The notes under the pieces were generated by a model. The model saw only the letters and a list, made by a program, of their open reading frames with translations. It was not told the DNA's origin and searched no databases. Positions 42,366 to 48,982 of a stretch of 64,000 nt of DNA are shown one piece after another. Every line of letters begins with the position of its first letter. Positions within the stretch are counted from its first letter, which is position 1. The DNA lies in NCBI GenBank assembly GCA_934573735.1, contig CAKTMC010000002.1, forward strand, positions 118,914 through 182,913. The letters run 5' to 3'. The position numbers and the translations under genes were made by a program. The DNA comes from an uncultured Oscillospiraceae bacterium. Its GTDB lineage: Bacteria > Bacillota > Clostridia > Oscillospirales > Oscillospiraceae.

Positions 42366-43640
42366 ATGACTGAACATAAAATCATATTTGGCGATAGTCG
42401 TTCGCTCAACCAAATCAAAGATAAATCTGTGCAGCTAATTATAACATCGCCTCCATACTGGCAATTAAAAGACTATGGCACGGAAGATCAGATTGGTTTT
42501 AACGACAGCTACGAAGAATACATAAACAATTTGAATTTGGTGTGGAAAGAATGCAATCGTGTCCTTTCTGATGGATGCAGATTGTGTATCAATATTGGGG
42601 ATCAGTTTGCTCGTTCTGTTTATTACGGCAGATATAAAGTTATTCCGATCAGAACAGAGATAATTCGTTTTTGTGAATCCCTTGGTATGGATTATATGGG
42701 AGCTATTATTTGGCAGAAGACCACCACGATGAATACTTCTGGCGGCGGTGCCATTATGGGCAGTTTTCCTTATCCTCGCAATGGTATTCTTAAAATGGAT
42801 TATGAGTTTATCCTTCTTTTCAAAAAATTAGGTAATGCACCTAAGCCAACTCAACAGCAGAAAGAACAGTCTGCAATGACCAAAGAAGAATGGAGTCAGT
42901 ATTTTTCTTCTCATTGGAATTTTAATGGTGTCAAGCAGCTGGGACATATCGCTATGTTCCCGGAAGAACTTCCTAAACGTCTGATCAAAATGTTTTCTTT
43001 TTCGGGAGAAACGGTATTTGATCCGTTTGCGGGTAGCGGAACAACCTCACTTGCTGCAAAAAATCTCGGAAGAAATTCTATCGGTTATGAAATCAACAGA
43101 GATTTTAAACCAATCATTCGTGAGAAATTGGGAGTAAGCCAACTCACATTAGGTGATGATGCAAAGGTGATTTTTGTAGAAGACGATATCGGAAACATTT
43201 CTTCTTTTGAGCAACTTCCGTACCTTTTCAACGATCCACATAGAATGGATAAAAAGATTGATGTAAAGAAACTTCAATTCGGTTCGAGGATTGATCAGTC
43301 TGAATCGAAGCGAGAGGAATTGTTCAGCGTGAAGAAAGTCATTTCACCCGACAAAATTGAACTAAGCAACGGACTTACAGTTCGACTGTTGGGCATTAAA
43401 CCGAACCCTTTATATCAAGGTGAAGCTATCAGTTTTCTACAGGAGAAATTTCAAAAACGAAAAGTTTTCTTGAAGTATGATGCTATAAAATATGATGCAG
43501 AAAACAATCTAATGTGCTATATGTATCTTGATAATAAAACCTTTATAAACAACCACTTGGTAAGAACAGGATTCGTAGATGTTGATACATCGTTTGATTA
43601 TACCTATCAAAAGAAATTCCTAAATTCATTTCCTGATTGA
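42366..43640 (+). CDS. Beta-class DNA methyltransferase (predicted N4-cytosine) with C-terminal SNase-like domain
   Basis: Modification enzyme of a type II R-M system. 424 residues. Motif IV TSPPYW (27-32) is of the SPPY type usual for N4-cytosine enzymes (N6-adenine not excluded). Motif I FDPFAGSGTT (about 218-227) comes after it, the beta-class order. Residues about 321-424 form a second domain like staphylococcal nuclease: ISPDKIELSNGLTVRLLGI, then KKVFLKYD-type text and a C-terminal helix. The SNase active site seems lost: the Asp/Glu after RLLGI are replaced by KPNP and the second Arg by Asn, so it is probably a DNA-binding fold. It converges with the endonuclease gene. Confidence 0.9.
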   Translation: MTEHKIIFGDSRSLNQIKDKSVQLIITSPPYWQLKDYGTEDQIGFNDSYEEYINNLNLVWKECNRVLSDGCRLCINIGDQFARSVYYGRYKVIPIRTEIIRFCESLGMDYMGAIIWQKTTTMNTSGGGAIMGSFPYPRNGILKMDYEFILLFKKLGNAPKPTQQQKEQSAMTKEEWSQYFSSHWNFNGVKQLGHIAMFPEELPKRLIKMFSFSGETVFDPFAGSGTTSLAAKNLGRNSIGYEINRDFKPIIREKLGVSQLTLGDDAKVIFVEDDIGNISSFEQLPYLFNDPHRMDKKIDVKKLQFGSRIDQSESKREELFSVKKVISPDKIELSNGLTVRLLGIKPNPLYQGEAISFLQEKFQKRKVFLKYDAIKYDAENNLMCYMYLDNKTFINNHLVRTGFVDVDTSFDYTYQKKFLNSFPD

Positions 43641-43644
43641 AAAT

Positions 43645-43668
43645 GGGCGGAGGTTTTCGCCTCCGCCC
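43645..43668. terminator. Bidirectional terminator between methyltransferase and endonuclease genes
   Basis: GGGCGGAGG / CCTCCGCCC with a 6-base loop, between convergent stops. Confidence 0.75.
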
Positions 43669-43674
43669 TAAGTT

Positions 43675-44265
43675 TTAGTCTTCAATTTCAATGGTTAAGC
43701 CAGTCTTTGTTTTGGTGTAATAGATCATTTTCACAGCGATCGTTTCGGACAGCCGTCCCATTGTTTTATATGTATCGGGTTTCACAGAATACGGAACATT
43801 GCCAACATATCCGTCAATGCCAACAGACTCTTCTTCGGGAGTGGCAAGACGATAAGTTGTTCCTCTGCGTTCAGCAAGAGAAGCCAAGATCGCTTTCTGA
43901 ACATACATACCGTTGAAGGTCTTGGCAATAACGAGATCTTCTACCCAATGTTTAACCATTTCACGATCAATAAGCGGAATAGCATCACGGAGATTCTGCA
44001 CCTGTGCATAAATCTTATCAGTTGCTTTGTCAAAAGCATCGGGATATCTTTTTACATACCAATCGCGCCAGTTCTCAATAGTGATTTCTTCACCGGAATC
44101 CATAAACTCCGGAAACAACTCAGACATCTGACCGACAACAACAGGACGAGTGCCCTGTGCATTTTGATTTGCCCAGTTGATTAACTGAGAAGTGTATTTT
44201 GGAAACCTGAAAGTATCGCTTTCGTTGTAGCTTTCTATGTTTTCGCTTTTTAGTGTGTACTTCAT
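43675..44265 (-). CDS. MjaI-family type II restriction endonuclease
   Basis: Cleaving partner of the methyltransferase. 196 residues from ATG 44265, which overlaps the previous stop (ATGA); a GTG three codons upstream is possible. FPKYTSQLINWANQNAQGTR (21-40), then PVVVGQMSEL, and LATPEEESVGIDGYVGNVPY followed by SVKPDTYK match what I know of the MjaI family (recognition CTAG in MjaI). The acidic residues before and in GIDG and the Lys of SVKP are the likely PD-(D/E)xK metal site. The CTAG specificity is inherited inference, not visible in sequence. No frameshift, so the system may be active. Confidence 0.8.
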   Translation of the reverse strand: MKYTLKSENIESYNESDTFRFPKYTSQLINWANQNAQGTRPVVVGQMSELFPEFMDSGEEITIENWRDWYVKRYPDAFDKATDKIYAQVQNLRDAIPLIDREMVKHWVEDLVIAKTFNGMYVQKAILASLAERRGTTYRLATPEEESVGIDGYVGNVPYSVKPDTYKTMGRLSETIAVKMIYYTKTKTGLTIEIED

Positions 44266-44564
44266 TTGTTCCACCTCGCATAATTATCATTAGCCATTTT
44301 TTGCGTTTTTCTCATGCCGCTGATTCGTTTTTCATAATTAGCGTTATAGTCATCCATCTCTTCGTCTGTTTGAGCAATAAAATAACCCTTGTTACAAGAA
44401 ATCAATGGCAATCCATACTCTTCCGCAGTATCCCATATAGCTTGTCTACTGACCGACTGCGTATCCTCCATAGGAAACCCCATAGCTTCACTTATACGTT
44501 TAGCTGCGATAGCATTTTTTCTACCACGGTGTTCCATCAAAATATCCTTAATCTTTTCGCTCAT
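44262..44564 (-). CDS. Small winged-HTH-like protein of the R-M operon
   Basis: 100 residues from ATG 44564 (SD GGAGG 6 bases upstream). KNAIAAKRISEAMGF, then SRQAIWDTAEEYGLPLISCN and GYFIAQTDEEMDDY resemble phage-type winged-helix proteins that read a small ligand or DNA. The C-terminal half is helical and charged. It is located between the controller and endonuclease genes and overlaps both, so it is translated with them. Its role is unknown; a second regulator or an accessory subunit are possibilities. Confidence 0.75.
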   Translation of the reverse strand: MSEKIKDILMEHRGRKNAIAAKRISEAMGFPMEDTQSVSRQAIWDTAEEYGLPLISCNKGYFIAQTDEEMDDYNANYEKRISGMRKTQKMANDNYARWNK

Positions 44565-44775
44565 CGTGAACCTCCAAAAACAATTTATATGTTTCAATTT
44601 CAAGCGCATCGGCTATGCGCTGAATATTTTCAAGTGAAATACTCCTGCGATAGCACTCGATTGCACTGATATATGTTCTATGAAGCCCGCACTTCTCGGC
44701 AAAGGCTTCTTGTGATATGCCTAATGCCTGTCGATAGCGCTTCACATTTGTTCCAAAAACTCTTACAATATCCAT
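44548..44775 (-). CDS. C-protein-like HTH regulator of the R-M system
   Basis: 75-residue XRE protein. Start ATG 44775 has SD GGAGG 9 bases upstream; the longer open frame to 44832 has none. VKRYRQALGISQEAFAEKCG, then LHRTYISAIECYRRSISLEN is the pattern of restriction-modification controller proteins, which time endonuclease expression after entry into a new host. The gene order controller, winged HTH, endonuclease with overlapping ends supports this. No C-box was identified with confidence. Confidence 0.85.
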   Translation of the reverse strand: MDIVRVFGTNVKRYRQALGISQEAFAEKCGLHRTYISAIECYRRSISLENIQRIADALEIETYKLFLEVHDERKD

Positions 44776-44860
44776 ACTTGCAATCCTCCTTATTATAGGA
44801 TATAATATTGAATACAATAAATCTACAGACAATAAGTAGCTCTTTTGAGGCGGTGATTGA

Positions 44861-45175
44861 GTGAATTATATTAAATCTTTGCATATTGAAGGTTTTAAGA
44901 AGTTTCAAACCTTGAATGTAGAATTTAATGAACACATGAATATTCTTGTTGGCGAGAACGAGGCAGGGAAAAGCACTATACTGGACGCTATCAAAACGGT
45001 ATTAAACCAGCAATATCGTCTTGCTGACAAATCTGTGTTGAGAGATTTATTCAATGCCCAAATGGTTGATGCACCTGACAAGTCCAGCGGCAAGCGCAGA
45101 CAGAAGGTACATATTGAGTACGACCTTGTGGGCTACATTCCCGTGGATGAGCTGCTAAAAGCGGAACAGGCATGA
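44861..45175 (+). pseudogene. AAA ATPase (OLD-like) N-terminus fused to a serine-recombinase-like tail
   Basis: 104 codons from GTG 44861. Residues 1-70 are the start of an OLD/RecF-like ATPase: YIKSLHIEGFKKFQTLNVEF and Walker A GENEAGKST (31-39). Intact homologues are several hundred residues long. From about residue 71 the text changes to APDKSSGKRRQKVHIEYDLV, then GYIPVDELLKAEQA, which matches the C-terminal tail I know from large serine recombinases of Clostridial elements. The stop lies 45 bp from the right direct repeat, where such recombinase genes end. Best read as a deletion joining two genes of the element. Confidence 0.6.
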
Positions 45176-45220
45176 CCGAGATCATGCCTGTTCCAAGAAA
45201 TTTGATTTTACTGTCTTACC

Positions 45221-45233
45221 AGCAGGGAGCTTT
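45221..45233 (+). repeat. Right 13-bp direct repeat (attR-like) of the mobile remnant
   Basis: AGCAGGGAGCTTT, identical to 41488-41500. The inverted repeat TTACTGTCTTA lies at 45208-45218 just inside. Confidence 0.75.
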
Positions 45234-45249
45234 TGCTCTCTGCTTTTTA
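45221..45249 (+). terminator. Residual terminator at the right edge of the element
   Basis: AGCAGGGAGC / GCTCTCTGCT (one G-U) with a TTTT loop, then TTTTT. The T run is on the plus strand, so it originally served the serpin gene now 3.7 kb upstream. Confidence 0.75.
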
Positions 45250-46122
45250 TATGCTCTTCTTTACATATCTAACGACATAATCCGCAAATCGGCGGGTCGC
45301 GGGTCCGGCCTTTTCCCCGGCGGCAATGGCAATGCCTATGGTGCGCTTTGCCTCCGGGATGAGCGGCAGCACGAGCAAATCGTCATGCCTGCCCTTCAAA
45401 AGCAGCTCCGGCATGATGCTTATGCCGAGCCCCTGCTCGACCATGGCAATTATAGCGTAGTCGTCCTTGGTGTAAAACCTGACGTTCGGCGTGACCCCGG
45501 CGGCCTCAAGCGCGCGCCGTGCGTCATGGTCGGAGCTTTGCAGAAGGCTTATAAAGGGCTCCGTCTCGCACTCGACGAGCGGAAATTTGGGATAGCTTGC
45601 AAAGCGGCTGTCCTTGGGCAGTATCGCCATCAGCCTGTCTTCCATCAGCGGGACACATTCGCAGTCGAGCGGGGAGGGGAGGTTTACAAAGCCGATATCG
45701 ATGCTCCCGTCGCGCAGCCACTGCTCAACATCGTGATAGTCGCCGTTGAGAAGCCGGAAATCGACCCGGGGATAGTCGCGCTGAAATTCCTTGAGCACCC
45801 CCGGCAGCCAGTGTACCGCAACGGAGGTGAATGCACCGATGCGCACAAGCCCGCTGTCAAGCCCGCGTATCGAGGCGGTCACCTGATTTAGCTGCTCGGC
45901 GCTGTTGAGAAGTCCCCTTACCGCAGGCAGCAGACGCTCACCCTCGTTTGTAAGCCTTACTCCCGCACGGCTGCGCTTTATCACCGCAAAGCCCAGCTCC
46001 TCCTCAAGACTGTTTATGCTGTGGCTCACCGCCGACTGCGTAAGACCGAGCTGCGCCGCCGCCGCGGTGAGGCTGCCGAGCTCCACGACGCTCAGCAGCG
46101 CCTGATACTTGGCCAGATTCAT
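45247..46122 (-). CDS. LysR-family transcriptional regulator
   Basis: 291 residues. The N-terminal winged HTH is YQALLSVVELGSLTAAAAQL, then GLTQSAVSHSINSLEEELGF. The C-terminal two-lobe effector domain starts at RGLDSGLVRIGAFTSVAVHW. It is divergent from the Na+/proline-type symporter gene, and the shared 171-bp gap has a classical LysR box, so that gene is the likely target. The effector is unknown; a substrate of the symporter would be the simple guess. Its C-terminus abuts the mobile element. Confidence 0.93.
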   Translation of the reverse strand: MNLAKYQALLSVVELGSLTAAAAQLGLTQSAVSHSINSLEEELGFAVIKRSRAGVRLTNEGERLLPAVRGLLNSAEQLNQVTASIRGLDSGLVRIGAFTSVAVHWLPGVLKEFQRDYPRVDFRLLNGDYHDVEQWLRDGSIDIGFVNLPSPLDCECVPLMEDRLMAILPKDSRFASYPKFPLVECETEPFISLLQSSDHDARRALEAAGVTPNVRFYTKDDYAIIAMVEQGLGISIMPELLLKGRHDDLLVLPLIPEAKRTIGIAIAAGEKAGPATRRFADYVVRYVKKSI

Positions 46123-46136
46123 GGGAAACTCCTTAT

Positions 46137-46151
46137 ATGAAATAAATTCAT
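46137..46151. promoter_or_regulatory. Candidate LysR-type operator
   Basis: ATGAA-N5-TTCAT, a dyad of the T-N11-A form, 14 bases upstream of the lysR start, in the divergent gap. A weaker half-like ATGAATAAAATTAG follows at about 46158. Confidence 0.5.
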
Positions 46152-46231
46152 CTTAATATGAATAAAATTAGAGACGTTTATATTATAGCCGAAAAAACGT
46201 AAAAATCAAGGGCAAAGCCGGAGAAAAAATA

Positions 46232-46259
46232 TTGTTTTCCCGCGAGAATAATATATAAT
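46232..46259 (+). promoter_or_regulatory. Predicted promoter of the putP-type gene
   Basis: TTGTTT (46232-46237), 16-base spacer, TATAAT (46254-46259). Confidence 0.5.
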
Positions 46260-46293
46260 CCCGAATATATTATGAAAGACGAGGATAAATATT

Positions 46294-47823
46294 ATGACTT
46301 CGGCAATGCTATGGATCTTGGCGGCAGTGGTCGTGTACCTGCTGGGTATGCTGGCGATAGGCTTCAAATACGCGAATAACAGCAGCTCCGAGGACTTCTA
46401 CCTCGGCGGACGCAAGCTCGGCCCAATCGTCACCGCGATGAGCACCGAGGCCTCCGACATGAGCGCGTATCTGCTTATGGGCGTGCCGGGTCTTGCCTTC
46501 TTCTGCGGAGTCGCGGAGGCGGGCTGGACGGCGATAGGTCTTGCGCTCGGCACCTACTTGAACTGGCTCATCGTCGCAAAGCGCCTGCGGAGGTATTCGG
46601 CGAATATCCACGCGATAACCGTCCCGGACTTCCTCTCCCGCCGCTTCCGCGACAATACCAAGCTCATCGAAACTCTGGGCGCACTTACGGTCATAATCTT
46701 CTTCGTGCCCTATACGGCCTCGGGCTTTGCCGCCTGCGGCAAGCTTTTTAACAGTCTTTTCGGCTTTGATTACATGACGGCCATGATAATCAGCGCTGCC
46801 GTCATCGTCATTTACTGCGCGACAGGCGGCTTCATGGCGGCCTCGGTCACAAGTCTTATTCAGGGCGTTGTCATGACCGTTGCGCTCATCATCGTGCTGA
46901 TTTTCGGCGTAAACACCGCGGGCGGCTGGGAGAGCGTCGTCGAAAACGCAAGGCAGATACCCGGATATCTGAGCTTTTCCGCCTCGACGAGCATAATCTC
47001 CGACAGCCCCGGCAGCTACAGCCCCCTGATGATAGCCTCGACCCTTGCCTGGGGACTCGGCTACTTCGGTATGCCCCACATCCTGCTGCACTTTATGGCC
47101 ATCGGCGATGAGGACAAGCTCAATTTCAGCCGCCGCATAGCCACGGTCTGGGTCGTCATTTCGCTCGGCGTTGCGGTCGTTATAGGCATTGTCGGCTTCG
47201 GCATGGTCAAGACCGGGGCGATAGCGATGCCCGCATCGGAGTCTGAGGCGGAGAGCCTCATCGTAAACACTGCGGCGCTTATCTCCACGCATGGCGCGCT
47301 CGCTGCCATCGTCGCAGGTGTCATAATCGCCGGCATCCTCGCCGCCACCATGTCCACCGCAGACGCACAGCTCCTTGCCGCTGCTTCCGGCGTTACGCAT
47401 AATATACTGACCGATGTTTTCGGCGTGAAGATGAGCGACAAAAAGACCATGCTCATTGCCAGACTCACGGTCGTCGGCGTTGCGATACTCGGCGTCATCT
47501 TCGCAAGCGACCCCAACAGCTCGATTTTCCGTGTCGTATCCTTTGCGTGGGCGGGCTTCGGCGCGACCTTCGGCCCCGTGATGCTGTTCGCGCTCTTCTG
47601 GAAGCGCTGCAACAAGTGGGGAGCTATTGCCGGTATGTTCTCGGGCGCGGCGATGGTCTTTATATGGAAATACTGCGTGGCGCCCTTCGGCGGAGTGCTC
47701 AGCATATATGAGCTGCTGCCTGCGTTCGTGATATCCTGCGTGTTCATCGTCGTTGTAAGCCTTGTGACAAAGGCGCCCGAGGAGGAAATACAAATCGAGT
47801 TTGACGCAGTCCGTGCAAAATAA
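46294..47823 (+). CDS. putP: Sodium/proline symporter (PutP-type, SSS family)
   Basis: Na+-coupled solute symporter of the SSS family, most like PutP. 509 residues, about 13 hydrophobic helices. N-terminal SEDFYLGGRKLGPIVTAMST, then EASDMSAYLLMGVPGLAF is the classical SSS signature. Other blocks are YCATGGFMAASVTSLIQGVV and GILAATMSTADAQLLAAASG, which contains the serine of the Na2 site. C-terminal FAWAGFGATFGPVMLFALFW is also PutP-like. Substrate proline is by similarity. The divergent LysR gene probably regulates it. Confidence 0.92.
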   Translation: MTSAMLWILAAVVVYLLGMLAIGFKYANNSSSEDFYLGGRKLGPIVTAMSTEASDMSAYLLMGVPGLAFFCGVAEAGWTAIGLALGTYLNWLIVAKRLRRYSANIHAITVPDFLSRRFRDNTKLIETLGALTVIIFFVPYTASGFAACGKLFNSLFGFDYMTAMIISAAVIVIYCATGGFMAASVTSLIQGVVMTVALIIVLIFGVNTAGGWESVVENARQIPGYLSFSASTSIISDSPGSYSPLMIASTLAWGLGYFGMPHILLHFMAIGDEDKLNFSRRIATVWVVISLGVAVVIGIVGFGMVKTGAIAMPASESEAESLIVNTAALISTHGALAAIVAGVIIAGILAATMSTADAQLLAAASGVTHNILTDVFGVKMSDKKTMLIARLTVVGVAILGVIFASDPNSSIFRVVSFAWAGFGATFGPVMLFALFWKRCNKWGAIAGMFSGAAMVFIWKYCVAPFGGVLSIYELLPAFVISCVFIVVVSLVTKAPEEEIQIEFDAVRAK

Positions 47824-47842
47824 AACTCAATTATAAGCTAAC

Positions 47843-47867
47843 GCCCGCCGGTTTACGGCGGGCAATT
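47843..47867. terminator. Terminator between putP and the YwaF-type gene
   Basis: GCCCGCCG / CGGCGGGC with a 5-base loop followed by AATTT. Confidence 0.8.
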
Positions 47868-47890
47868 TAACAAATATAATAAGTATATTT

Positions 47891-48610
47891 TTATACTGCA
47901 CTTTTCCGGAACGGATAGTACATAACAGCCCAGACTGCGGCGAGTATCGGCAGATAGCCGAGCACAAAGCCGGGGCGGCCGAGAAATGAAAACCACTCCA
48001 GAGGCGAGCCGGGCGAGGGCCAATTGAGAAACATATAATTTGTGCCCGTGGTGATATCGAAGATATAGACCGGCAGCGCAAGCGCCAGCATAATGCCGAG
48101 ACATTGCGGGCATTTACGTATATCGGGTCTGATATCGCCCGCGAGCACCTGCATCATGGTATAGCAGACTATAAGAGCGTGTATGACAAAGGACGACACG
48201 CTCATAAAATGCAGCGCGGGATAATAGCCCCAATCCGGAAAGAGCAGCGCAAAGACTGCCCCCGGCATACAAAAGGCATAGAGAAACTGCCCGGTGAGCC
48301 GACCGCCGCGCCATGCGTGCAGCGCCGAGATGTAGACTGCCATGGCGCAAAGATGCAGCGGCAGACGGCCTATGTCGTATTCACCTGCCGAAATCAGCAG
48401 CGCCGCGCGAATAAGCTCCATGCTGAGTGCTGTCCATGCCGCAGCCCGCCGTATGCGCCGGCGCGTGAGCTCATCCGCTTTTTTATACGCGCGGCACAGA
48501 CAAGCTCCCGCCGCAAGCAGCAGCAAGAGCCAGCTAATATGCTCCGCGCCGAAGACGGAAAAGCCCTTGGCATCGCCGATTTTTAATGTAAAATCAAAGA
48601 GTTTTGCCAT
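47891..48610 (-). CDS. TIGR02206 family (YwaF-like) integral membrane protein
   Basis: 239 residues with about 6-7 hydrophobic helices. The family signature is FGAEHISWLLLLLAAGACLC (about 20-39), LPLHLCAMAVYISAL (about 82-96) and TGTNYMFLNWPSPGSPLEWF (about 186-205). The function of the family is unknown. It is monocistronic, divergent from the lysine-riboswitch transcript. Confidence 0.88.
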   Translation of the reverse strand: MAKLFDFTLKIGDAKGFSVFGAEHISWLLLLLAAGACLCRAYKKADELTRRRIRRAAAWTALSMELIRAALLISAGEYDIGRLPLHLCAMAVYISALHAWRGGRLTGQFLYAFCMPGAVFALLFPDWGYYPALHFMSVSSFVIHALIVCYTMMQVLAGDIRPDIRKCPQCLGIMLALALPVYIFDITTGTNYMFLNWPSPGSPLEWFSFLGRPGFVLGYLPILAAVWAVMYYPFRKSAV

Positions 48611-48701
48611 GTGAAGCTCCTCTTGATTGTAGTATATGTATATAATAGCACTTTATTTCAGTAAATTAAACAGAGAAAATCACGAAATTGCAATAAGCCT
48701 G

Positions 48702-48729
48702 TTGACAAAACGGACAATATGGATATAAT
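48702..48729 (+). promoter_or_regulatory. Predicted promoter of the lysine-riboswitch transcript
   Basis: TTGACA (48702-48707), 16-base spacer, TATAAT (48724-48729). Confidence 0.85.
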
Positions 48730-48747
48730 AGGCTCAACTGAACAAAG

Positions 48748-48905
48748 TATGATAGAGGCGCGGTTATCAAAAGTAGCTCCGGTAAAACGCAGGGAAGCGA
48801 GGAGTGAAAGGGGTCGCCGCCGAAGGGTATCCGGTTCCCGAACGGATATGCCTGGGTCGTCGGAGAATATCCGCCGGACTGTCGCGTAAGCGGAGTGCTG
48901 TCAGG
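48748..48905 (+). ncRNA. Lysine riboswitch (L-box) aptamer
   Basis: Ordered conserved blocks of the L-box are visible: GATAGAGGCGCGG, AAAAGTAG, GGAAGCGAGGAGTGAAAGGG, CGCCGAAG, GCCTGGGTC, and the closing GGACTGTC and GTGCTGTCA. P1 pairs GATAG (48751-48755) with CTGTC (48898-48902). The length (about 155) is normal. It is followed by an intrinsic terminator and the NhaC-family transporter, consistent with an OFF switch for lysine uptake. Confidence 0.95.
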
Positions 48906-48930
48906 ACTATGTACCGATGTGATATTTAGG

Positions 48931-48966
48931 TCATGAACAGTATCTGCTCTGTTCATGATTTTTTTA
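48931..48966 (+). terminator. Lysine-riboswitch terminator
   Basis: TCATGAACAG / CTGTTCATGA with an 8-base loop and a run of 8 T, 17 bases before the transporter start. Confidence 0.9.
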
Positions 48967-48982
48967 TTTGGAGGTACATATT

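Larger units (their letters stand above)
41488..45233. mobile_element. Remnant integrative element carrying a restriction-modification system
   Basis: Bounded by 13-bp direct repeats (41488-41500, 45221-45233) and 11-bp inverted repeats just inside them (41514-41524 and 45208-45218). The contents are lower in GC than the flanks: a DUF6061 fragment, a small HTH protein, an MjaI-like R-M system and an AAA fragment ending in a recombinase-like tail. The right repeat with following bases still forms a hairpin plus T run, and the left copy keeps the A run after the serpin stop, so the element appears to have entered the terminator loop. No intact integrase remains. Boundaries are inferred by eye. 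Confidence 0.65.

Noticed and set aside
46309..47793. 494-residue minus-strand open frame
   Set aside because: Antisense of putP; shadow of codon bias.
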